From an uncultured Odoribacter sp. (GTDB lineage: Bacteria; Bacteroidota; Bacteroidia; Bacteroidales; Marinifilaceae), in NCBI GenBank assembly GCA_910578985.1, contig CAJTSF010000051.1, positions 1-6,015 of the forward strand: a stretch of 6,015 nucleotides of DNA, read 5' to 3'. Shown piece after piece: positions 1-6,015 of this stretch (position 1 is its first letter; the number at the start of each line of letters is the position of its first letter). The position numbers and the translations under genes were made by a program. The notes below the pieces were generated by a model. That model ran no database searches. It was not told the DNA's origin and saw only the letters and a list, made by a program, of their open reading frames with translations.

Positions 1-1
1 T

Positions 2-2578
2 TCCAAAACCGACACCTGTTTCGTCTTCAAGAAAGAAGAAGGGACTTTCCTGACCGGCGGCGGCTCGCGTGCGGACGATGACGGATATTATGCCAGCAGT
101 ACGGGATTCTATATCCGACGTGTCGTTTCGTCCGAGTTGGTTTGCTTGGGAGCGACGTCGGTATTTTCAGTGGAGGTCGTGGGGAATGATTTTTACCGGT
201 ATGCCTGGAGAAAACGTGGAAGCGATCAGATTGTCAGCAAAGAGCGGACATTCCGTATCGAAAAGACGACTGTCGAGGATGTCGGCGATTACTATTGCGA
301 AGTGACGGACGTGACGAACGAGAAGACCTTGATTTCGGAAGATGTCAATCTGGAGGTTGTGAACTGGCCCGTTGCCCGCATTTTATCTACTACGCAAGAG
401 GTCTGCGAAGGGGATACCCTGCAATTGAGAGTCGATCCTTCCGTATTGGATGCCACCCGTAATTACGCCTATTTGTGGTCCGGAAACGGAACTTCCGGCA
501 GCCGGGAGAATATGGTGTATCTGACGCCCCAGCATACCGGTTCGTATATTCTGACGGTCAGCGACGCGAACTGTTTCGATAAAGACACGATCCAAGTGAC
601 AGTCGTCAAACGAGGCTTGAAAGTGCCTAAAATGGTGACCGTCAATGCCGGGGAGGATGTCTTTATCCGGGCGGAAGCGGACGAAAACACCCAGTTGTCG
701 TGGAGGGTGAACAATGTGGTGTATGGAGGCGGCAATCTGTTGAAGGTGACAGGTCTGAAAGAGAGTGCCGTCTATTCGGTGAAGGTGGACAATGTGTGTG
801 AAGAAGAGGTGCAAGGCAATATCTTCGTGCGCAATAACGCCGGCTATGCGGGAGGTGAGGATGACGGATTCATCATGCCGGACGATTTGCCTTATATCAT
901 CGACCATAGCCCGGAAGTTGTGGGGTGCGGCGTGGATACTGCTTCCTTGTTCGTCGAATTGTTGAAAAAGGAGGATAATGTACAATATATTTGGGAGAAA
1001 TCGACCGATATCAATTCCGGTTTCAGTCCGTTATTGGCGGAGGAACATCCCAACATCACCGGTATCAATACCGCCCGTATCCACTTCCTGAGCATCAAAG
1101 AGGAGGATGAAGGGCGTTACCGTTGCCGAGTGAAAGGGAAGAGAGGGTTTGTGGTCAGTCCTATCAGCAATCTGGTGAAAGGTACGGTACCCCAGATTAT
1201 CGGCCGCATGAAACTTCCTGCCATCTGTGAAGGGAATGAGATGCCTCTGATTATCACCGCCCGCATACCGGGCAGTCAAAGGGAACCGAGCTACCGCTGG
1301 TATTACTCCGTGACTCCCGATTATTTCAAGCAGTTATTGCCTGAAGCGGATTTGAACAAACCGGCTTATCTGATTTCCGATGTGCGGAAAGAGCATGAGG
1401 GTTATTATATGGTGGAGGCTTATAACCTTTGCGGTTCCGTATCGGATACGGCATTCCTGGAGGTTTTGGAAAAACCGCGCATCATCCGTCAAAGCAGCGA
1501 TACGACGATTTGTTTGGAGAGTCCGGTCCGTCTTTGGGTTGAAGCGGAAGGAGGCGGCACTTACGGGTACTCTTTGTACCAAATCGAAACGGATAATCGA
1601 GGAAATTATGTGCGGGACATTCGTTTGGTATATAACGGTTTGAATCCTTGGTATGACCTGACTTATACCAGTGATATCGATGCGGGCAGCTATTTGTGGA
1701 CTGTGTGGAACGAGTGCGATTCAACGCGGCATACCCGATTCATGCATTTGAACATCGAGCATGCACCGACTGTCGAGTACGGCTATTTAGATACGACCAT
1801 TTGCATCGGAACACGAACCATTACTTTGGATGCTCGTCCCAATATTTCAGCACCGGGAGCGACTACCCGATATCGGTGGACACATAACGGGGAGGAGATG
1901 ACCCAAACAAGAAATTACCATGTCTTGAGCGTGTTGAACCATGCAGATACCGGGGTTTACAAGTGTTTTGCCTATAATGCGTGTCCGGACCGGCTGATGA
2001 AAGAGTTCCGCGTGCATAAAAAAGAGGCTCCGTTGTTGTCCAGTGAAATCTTTTTGGAATCACCTTCTTTTTGCGAGGGTGTGCCTATCGAAATAGAGGC
2101 AACCTATACGACGGACGCAGGGGAAGCGACCTTGCAGTGGTGTTTGAACGGGCAGCCGATCAATACGGAAGAAGGGCGTGTGGAGGGAGTCCATGAGAGC
2201 ACGTTGCACATAGACAGCGTCATTGCCCGTGACGGCGGACGTTACTACCTGAGCATGAAAAACGAGTGTGGCGTGCGGGAAAGTAATACGGTCGAGTTGA
2301 TTGTGGATTTGCCGGCACATTTCGCCGCCGGCGGTGATTTGGCCAGCCGGGATTTCGCCTGCTGCCTGGGGGATGATGTTACTTTAGAGGTGACCGTAAC
2401 GGGCAAGACCCCGATACAATATACCTGGGCCAAGGACGGACAGATTATTCCAGGCGCCCGTTCGGAGACCTTGCAGGCAGGTAGGGTTACTCCCAATAGT
2501 GTCGGCGAGTACTGTTGCTTCGTGCAGAACGAGTGTAGCTTACAGTCGGAGCAGACTTGTACCGTCCTGTCCCTTATG
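2..2578 (+). repeat. Protein-level array of Ig/PKD-like modules
   Basis: After the tail of one module (2 to about 106), nine modules can be separated by their recurring pattern. Approximate limits are 107-361, 362-616, 617-841, 893-1186, 1187-1474, 1475-1762, 1763-2029, 2030-2314 and 2315-2578. The usual layout is an early Cys (VCEGDTL, ICEGNEM, ICLESPV, ICIGTRT, FCEGVPI), a central Trp (YLWS, YRWYY, YRWTHNG, LQWCLNG, YTWAKDG), then DxGxY (EDVGDYYC, EEDEGRYRC, ADTGVYKC, RDGGRYYL) and a late Cys (NLCG, NECD, NAC, NECG). This matches bacterial Ig-like/PKD-like folds of exported Bacteroidota proteins. The copies are strongly diverged and no near-identical DNA repeat was seen, which suggests old duplication. 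The module ending at 841 lacks the early Cys (VNAGEDV). Limits are by eye, good to about ten residues. Confidence 0.8.
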
Positions 2579-5518
2579 ACACCGGAAATATTCGAATTGA
2601 AAGGTAGCGGCAAATATTGCGGTTATGAAGAGGGGGTAGAGCTTACCTTGGCCGGTTTTGAATCGGAGGCTTCATATCAGTTGTATCGCATTGGTTCCGA
2701 CGGTTCGGGAACGGCAGTCGGTTTGCCTGTCCGCGGTTCCGATGTGCCGGAAGGAGGGGTGTTGAGTTTCGGAGTATATCCTGCCGGACGGTATTATGCG
2801 GAGGCTTCCATTCAACGCGGAAGCAAAGTGTGCACCATTCAGATGAAGGGAGAGGCAGAAATCATATCGGATGTTACTCCGCAGCAGTTTGAGTTTGCCG
2901 TATCCGATCCGATATGTGTCGGAGAGACTAACGGTAATCTGACTTTGCGAGGCAGTGAAGACGACCGGAGCATCCAATATGTCCTGCAACGTTTGAGCGA
3001 TGCGGGCGAGTGGCATGATTACGGACGCGCTTTGTCGGGTACGGGTCAAGCCTTGTTCTGGAACAATATGATTGCCGGCATTTACCGGGTGGAGGCATAC
3101 AGTACCACATCCGGCTGCCGCCTGCAGATGGGGCGTGCCGATACGTTAGTCGAGCGTCCGTATCCGCAAGTATTCGATTTGATTGCCCGCGGAGGGGACA
3201 CGACCAACTGCGAAGGGGTGGATCCTGACGTTGTGCTGGAATTGGACGGAGGCGAGGAGCATTGCAGTTATACTTTATGGAGAGATGGAGAGTCTACCGG
3301 ACGTACTTTAACCGCTTTGCCCTGTGTTTGGGACAAGGTTGCGGGAACGGTATCCGGATCGGTTTATTCGGTAGAGGCTGTTTCCCAGTACGGATGCCGT
3401 ACCGAAATGGGCGAAGTGATTGTCGTGGAAAAGAGAGCTCCCATAGCTTTATTGGTATCCGGAGGGGGTTATTATTGTACCGGTGAGACCGATACGAAAG
3501 AATTGACTATCGAGGGGAAAACAGAACCGGGCGTGCGGTATGACATTTTCCGTCAGAACGGTGTGCAGGTGCTGACCGATACGGTATTTTACGGTACCGA
3601 AGGACCGATTGTATTCGAGTTACCCAAAGAGAGTGCGTCTTACTATGTTCGGGCAACAGACACGTTGGACGGTTGTCCCGCCGATATGCAAAATACGTTC
3701 TCTATTCAGGAAGACCGTTTGCTTATTGCCCCGATACCCGACCAGACCATTGCTGCCGGAACTCAGACTTCTTTGCTTGCCAATATCCAATATGCAGTGG
3801 GAACCCCCCAAATCTTATGGGGACCGTTGGATAAGTTGGCGGAAGGAGAGACGACAGCCACTCCCAAAACCATACGCTTGGATCGGGGACAACGTTATCA
3901 AGTGAAAGTCAGTGACGATTACTGTACCGCTGAGGCAGAGGCTATTGTCCATATCAGCGGAGCGTTGCTTTACACGGAGATTAAATTGCCGGATTGCCTG
4001 ACGGATGTCATCGATACGCTTAAATTGTGCGAGGGCGATCAGGTCAATCTTTGTTCCTGGGCAGACGGAGGAGAACCTCCTTACCGTTACCGTTGGTACG
4101 AGAAAGAGGAGACGGCAGAGCATACCATAGGTACCAGCAGCCGTTTGTCCAATTACAAGAAGTCTTCGGACGGATATATCTATCTGGAAGTGACGACAGC
4201 TGTCGGACAATTGACCGCAGACAGTGTCTGGGTGGTATTCCAAAAGAATCCGATGAATAACTTGGTGGTGGAGAATCAAGGCATCAATTGCCTTCAGACA
4301 GGGGAATCGGTTGAGTTCGTATTGAAAAATGCCGAAGGCGGTATCGTTTATGCTCTTGAATATTCGGCGGACGGACGTGATTTCAAAGAGACCGGAGATG
4401 CTCAAAAAGGCGATGGAAACGGTCAGGATCTGTCTTTCCAAGTGGCTTTCCAGGAGAACGGACTCGGGTATTACCGTTTGCAGGCGAAGAAGACTTATGG
4501 TGAAAACAATGTCTGCCAGGTTGTTTTGAATTTGGGAGAGATACGCCGCCGTCCGAGACGTTTGGATGTGGAAGCTTTAGGAGCAACCGAGTATTGCGAG
4601 CATTCGCGTGAAGATTCCATCCGTTTGCAGGTGACTGAAGAAGGAGTAAGTTACCGATTGGTAAACACGACCTCCCAAAAGATTATCGGAACGATAGAAG
4701 GAACCGGTGAATCCATACTTTATTCCGGATATTACGGAAGCGGCCGTTATCGCGTCGTTGCCCAATCGGGACATTGTACGGATACCATGGAAAACAGCAT
4801 TGAAATCAATTCCGTTCCGCTTCCGTTAATCGGTGATGTATCTGGATTAGGCATATATTGTACGGGAGGGCAAGTGCCGAATCTGGTTATTAACCAAACG
4901 CTTGACGGTGCCGAATATACGTTATACCGAGACAGTGTTTCCATTTGGGAAACGGTCGGGGCAGGAGACGGAGATGGACATTCCTTATCTTTTGCAGCAC
5001 CGACTAAAGCCGGGCATTATGTTCTGATTTCGAAATGGAAAGAGGGATTGCAATGTTCCGATACCGTCGCCGGTTTTTCCTTGATCGAATCTCCCCATGC
5101 CGTTCAAGTGAAAGAAAGTCGAGTCGTGTATTGTCCGGAAGACGGCATGATAGATACCGTAGTGAAAATTTACGGGACAGAACCCTTGGTGGAATATGTT
5201 CTGAAAGACGCCAGCGGCGCTGTGGTCGGAGCATTCGATCAAAAAACGGATGATACCTTGTTCTGTTCTGTCGTTTTGTCTGCCGGAACTTATTCCGTCG
5301 GTTCTACGGATAATTGCAATGCTTCCAGTCTGGGCACTTTTACCGTTGTCGAGCAGAAAAGGCTTGCCGATCTGCCGCTTATGTCTCCTTTGACGGAATG
5401 TGCCGGTTTTGATTTGACCATGGGAGTCCAATTGTCGGAAGAGAAAGTCCGGTATGAATTGTACGAGCAAGCAGCCAATGGCGTACAACATTTGCTTGTA
5501 TCCAAAGAAGGAATTTGA
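2..5518 (+). CDS. Giant multi-module Ig/PKD-like surface or secreted protein, 5'-partial, ending at a premature stop
   Basis: The frame is open from the first complete codon (position 2) to TGA at 5516-5518, giving 1,838 residues with no true start in the window. A TTG at 137 is not a credible start, because coherent module sequence (ADDDGYYASSTGFYIRRV) precedes it without a break. The protein is a string of modules of about 80-100 residues. Ig/PKD-like modules come first (to about 2578), then four modules of a second type (2579-3712), two Ig/PKD-like modules (3713-4243), and further second-type modules. Most modules carry an early and a late Cys, as expected for disulfide-stabilised extracellular domains. 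No catalytic motif, signal peptide or membrane segment is seen in this part. Proteins built this way in Bacteroidota are usually exported surface or adhesin-like proteins; that role is inferred here, as is any type IX secretion, since the C-terminus is absent. The stop falls inside a module and looks like a frameshift. Confidence 0.9.
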   Translation, partial: SKTDTCFVFKKEEGTFLTGGGSRADDDGYYASSTGFYIRRVVSSELVCLGATSVFSVEVVGNDFYRYAWRKRGSDQIVSKERTFRIEKTTVEDVGDYYCEVTDVTNEKTLISEDVNLEVVNWPVARILSTTQEVCEGDTLQLRVDPSVLDATRNYAYLWSGNGTSGSRENMVYLTPQHTGSYILTVSDANCFDKDTIQVTVVKRGLKVPKMVTVNAGEDVFIRAEADENTQLSWRVNNVVYGGGNLLKVTGLKESAVYSVKVDNVCEEEVQGNIFVRNNAGYAGGEDDGFIMPDDLPYIIDHSPEVVGCGVDTASLFVELLKKEDNVQYIWEKSTDINSGFSPLLAEEHPNITGINTARIHFLSIKEEDEGRYRCRVKGKRGFVVSPISNLVKGTVPQIIGRMKLPAICEGNEMPLIITARIPGSQREPSYRWYYSVTPDYFKQLLPEADLNKPAYLISDVRKEHEGYYMVEAYNLCGSVSDTAFLEVLEKPRIIRQSSDTTICLESPVRLWVEAEGGGTYGYSLYQIETDNRGNYVRDIRLVYNGLNPWYDLTYTSDIDAGSYLWTVWNECDSTRHTRFMHLNIEHAPTVEYGYLDTTICIGTRTITLDARPNISAPGATTRYRWTHNGEEMTQTRNYHVLSVLNHADTGVYKCFAYNACPDRLMKEFRVHKKEAPLLSSEIFLESPSFCEGVPIEIEATYTTDAGEATLQWCLNGQPINTEEGRVEGVHESTLHIDSVIARDGGRYYLSMKNECGVRESNTVELIVDLPAHFAAGGDLASRDFACCLGDDVTLEVTVTGKTPIQYTWAKDGQIIPGARSETLQAGRVTPNSVGEYCCFVQNECSLQSEQTCTVLSLMTPEIFELKGSGKYCGYEEGVELTLAGFESEASYQLYRIGSDGSGTAVGLPVRGSDVPEGGVLSFGVYPAGRYYAEASIQRGSKVCTIQMKGEAEIISDVTPQQFEFAVSDPICVGETNGNLTLRGSEDDRSIQYVLQRLSDAGEWHDYGRALSGTGQALFWNNMIAGIYRVEAYSTTSGCRLQMGRADTLVERPYPQVFDLIARGGDTTNCEGVDPDVVLELDGGEEHCSYTLWRDGESTGRTLTALPCVWDKVAGTVSGSVYSVEAVSQYGCRTEMGEVIVVEKRAPIALLVSGGGYYCTGETDTKELTIEGKTEPGVRYDIFRQNGVQVLTDTVFYGTEGPIVFELPKESASYYVRATDTLDGCPADMQNTFSIQEDRLLIAPIPDQTIAAGTQTSLLANIQYAVGTPQILWGPLDKLAEGETTATPKTIRLDRGQRYQVKVSDDYCTAEAEAIVHISGALLYTEIKLPDCLTDVIDTLKLCEGDQVNLCSWADGGEPPYRYRWYEKEETAEHTIGTSSRLSNYKKSSDGYIYLEVTTAVGQLTADSVWVVFQKNPMNNLVVENQGINCLQTGESVEFVLKNAEGGIVYALEYSADGRDFKETGDAQKGDGNGQDLSFQVAFQENGLGYYRLQAKKTYGENNVCQVVLNLGEIRRRPRRLDVEALGATEYCEHSREDSIRLQVTEEGVSYRLVNTTSQKIIGTIEGTGESILYSGYYGSGRYRVVAQSGHCTDTMENSIEINSVPLPLIGDVSGLGIYCTGGQVPNLVINQTLDGAEYTLYRDSVSIWETVGAGDGDGHSLSFAAPTKAGHYVLISKWKEGLQCSDTVAGFSLIESPHAVQVKESRVVYCPEDGMIDTVVKIYGTEPLVEYVLKDASGAVVGAFDQKTDDTLFCSVVLSAGTYSVGSTDNCNASSLGTFTVVEQKRLADLPLMSPLTECAGFDLTMGVQLSEEKVRYELYEQAANGVQHLLVSKEGI
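833..892 (+). other. Gly/Asp-rich inter-module linker (protein level)
   Basis: Between two Ig-like modules the protein reads NNAGYAGGEDDGFIMPDDLP, rich in Gly, Asp and Pro. It fits neither the strand pattern of the module before nor that of the one after. Other module junctions in this protein are only a few residues long, so this is the only clear flexible spacer in the window. A hinge role is inferred. Confidence 0.5.
2579..3712 (+). repeat. First block of second-type Cys-bounded modules (four copies)
   Basis: Four modules of about 92-99 residues lie at 2579-2875, 2876-3157, 3158-3433 and 3434-3712. Each opens with a strand leading to an early Cys (GKYCGYEEGVELTL, DPICVGETNGNLTL, TNCEGVDPDVVLEL, YYCTGETDTKELTI). 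A central strand follows (YQLYRIG, YVLQRLS, YTLWRDG, YDIFRQN), then a late strand (PAGRYYAEAS, IAGIYRVEAYS, SGSVYSVEAVS, SASYYVRATD) and a closing Cys before a Met or similar (VCTIQM, GCRLQM, GCRTEM, GCPADM). They lack the central Trp and DxGxY signature of the Ig-like modules. A beta-sandwich resembling the repeats of long gliding or adhesin proteins in Bacteroidota is likely, but I cannot assign a named family. The third copy has two extra Cys (EEHCSYT and ALPCVWD). Confidence 0.75.
3713..4243 (+). repeat. Two Ig/PKD-like modules interrupting the second-type series
   Basis: The first (about 3713-3961) reads PIPDQTIAAGTQTSLLA, then QILWGPL, then GQRYQVKVSDDYC. This is the PKD-like pattern of the earlier array but with Ala where the early Cys normally sits, leaving a single Cys. 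The second (about 3962-4243) has LKLCEGDQVNLCSW, a central PYRYRWYEKEE and a late SDGYIYLEVTTAVG. It carries three Cys near its start and none at the usual late position. Both resemble the modules at 362-841 more than their immediate neighbours, so the architecture is mixed rather than two clean blocks. Confidence 0.65.
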
Positions 5519-5523
5519 TATTG
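5498..5523 (+). other. Frameshift junction equivalent to one missing base
   Basis: Upstream the module reads YELYEQAANGVQHLLVSKEGI and then hits TGA at 5516-5518. Downstream the same module resumes in the previous frame as LATKSAVGTYVIRAVDSLGC. Adding one base in GGAATTTGATA restores the frame: an extra T gives VSKEGILILATKS and an extra A gives VSKEGNLILATKS. Both are plausible against sister modules. The site has short runs (AAA, AA, GG, AA, TTT) but no long homopolymer or tandem repeat of the kind usual for phase variation. No X XXY YYZ slippery heptamer is in the right register. A sequencing or assembly indel and a genuine truncating mutation are both possible. Confidence 0.85.
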
Positions 5524-6015
5524 GCGACCAAGAGTGCCGTCGGGACTTATGTCATTCGCGCGGTAGATTCTCTGGGCTGTGAACTTCAGCTTTCCGAAAC
5601 TTATACGATCACTCCGTTGCCGGAGCGCTTCTCCATCTTGTCTTCCGCCTTGGAGTATTGCGGTGGCGAAGCCGGAGTCGTTTTGGGAATTTCAGGCACT
5701 CAAGCAGGTGTGAATTATTGGTTGCAACATCGTGCAGACGAGCATGATGATTGGGAAAGAGTATCTGCCAGTTCCGTTATTTACGGTACAGGCGTCGAAG
5801 TTTCCGGCGAGGGGGAAATGGCAGAAGTTTTTAGCGGGAAATACAAGGCGGGAACTTATCGTATTGTGACGGAGGGATGCCATGAGCAGGTGATGGACGG
5901 TGAGATAACCATTCAGGAAATACCGCAAGTTACAGACATTGAAGTGAGCTATCGCGGAAAGTCCTGTGTAGACAGTGTCGTCAGCGTCGTATTGACAAAA
6001 ACAGAACCGAATGTC
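5521..6015 (+). CDS. Continuation of the giant modular protein after a frameshift, 3'-partial
   Basis: Reading from 5521 gives 165 codons without a stop to the window end, in the frame one base behind the upstream part. The translation begins LATKSAVGTYVIRAVDSLGC, which is exactly the second half expected for the module left unfinished upstream: compare PAGRYYAEAS, IAGIYRVEAYS and GSGRYRVVAQS in earlier modules. It is followed by a complete module (about 5617-5919, with LEYCGGEAG near its start and KAGTYRIVTEGC near its end) and the beginning of another (from 5920, with SCVDSVVSVVL). It is therefore the same gene rather than a new one. An AAGGA at 5508-5512 lies eight bases before TTG 5521, but this is probably chance. 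The frame is open back to a stop at 5410-5412, so homology, not an ORF boundary, places the junction. A product from this piece alone would lack a signal peptide and start mid-module. Confidence 0.85.
   Translation, partial: MATKSAVGTYVIRAVDSLGCELQLSETYTITPLPERFSILSSALEYCGGEAGVVLGISGTQAGVNYWLQHRADEHDDWERVSASSVIYGTGVEVSGEGEMAEVFSGKYKAGTYRIVTEGCHEQVMDGEITIQEIPQVTDIEVSYRGKSCVDSVVSVVLTKTEPNV

Larger units (their letters stand above)
4244..6015 (+). repeat. Second block of Cys-bounded modules (about seven copies, one frameshifted, last partial)
   Basis: Modules lie at about 4244-4549, 4550-4813, 4814-5089, 5090-5353, 5354-5616 (containing the frameshift), 5617-5919 and 5920 onward (cut by the window end). 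Early Cys strands are GINCLQTGESVEFVL, TEYCEHSREDSIRLQV, GIYCTGGQVPNLVI, VVYCPEDGMIDTVVKI, LTECAGFDLTMGVQL, LEYCGGEAGVVLGI and KSCVDSVVSVVL. Late strands are LGYYRLQAKK, GSGRYRVVAQS, KAGHYVLISKW, SAGTYSVGSTD, AVGTYVIRAVD and KAGTYRIVTEG, each followed within about a dozen residues by Cys. These match the block at 2579-3712 in length and order of motifs. The intact pattern on both sides of the frameshift argues that the downstream part was under coding selection until recently. Confidence 0.75.

Noticed and set aside
137..139. TTG at 137 as the start of the long gene
   Set aside because: The frame is open to the window edge, and the 45 codons before it encode recognisable module sequence. TTG is only the first permissible start codon in the window.
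69..305. Small ATG-started frame on the plus strand
   Set aside because: It overlaps the long gene in another frame, and its translation shows no recognisable protein pattern.
383..985. 200-codon open frame on the minus strand
   Set aside because: It lies wholly opposite a well-supported module region, and its translation shows no domain-like pattern. It is explained by the codon structure of the plus-strand gene.
3815..4441. 208-codon open frame on the minus strand
   Set aside because: It is fully antisense to coherent modules, with no recognisable motif and no promoter or start context.
5498..5520. Programmed -1 ribosomal frameshift
   Set aside because: No X XXY YYZ heptamer occurs in the correct register among the codons TCC AAA GAA GGA ATT TGA, and no A-rich slippery run is present. 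A one-base mutation or sequence error is simpler.
5508..5523. New gene starting at TTG 5521 with an AAGGA eight bases upstream
   Set aside because: The translation starts in the middle of a module whose first half is in the upstream frame. Shine-Dalgarno sites are also weakly used in Bacteroidota, so the match is probably chance.

Overview
The window lies inside one very large plus-strand gene that enters at the left edge and leaves at the right edge. No start codon, natural stop, promoter, terminator, RNA gene, mobile element or second gene is visible. The encoded protein is a chain of about 80-100 residue beta-sandwich-like modules, at least about 2,000 residues long here and incomplete at both ends. 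The wording of the modules (CEGD..., YLWS..., TGSYxLTVSDANC, DxGxYxCxxxNxCG) is typical of giant secreted or surface proteins of Bacteroidota. Roughly balanced base composition and the absence of anything non-Bacteroidota-like fit a Bacteroidales member, but genus cannot be told from one gene.

Layout: (1) 2-2578 holds the end of one module and then about nine immunoglobulin/PKD-like modules, with a Gly/Asp-rich linker near 833-892. (2) 2579-3712 holds four modules of a different type, with a Cys near the start, a YxLxR-like strand, an (A/S)GxY(R/S)VxA strand and a closing GC. (3) 3713-4243 holds two Ig/PKD-like modules that interrupt this second series. (4) 4244-6015 holds about seven more modules of the second type, the last cut off by the window end.

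The main anomaly is at about 5500-5520. The long frame (codons starting at position 2) runs into TGA at 5516-5518 in the middle of a module. The rest of that module and the following ones continue without a stop in the next frame (codons starting at 5521) to the window end. The break is equivalent to one missing base. It is either a real truncating mutation, an on/off (phase-variable) state, or a sequencing/assembly indel. No classical slippery site is present, so programmed frameshifting is unlikely. If real, the product ends at this point and loses everything downstream, including any C-terminal secretion or anchoring signal.
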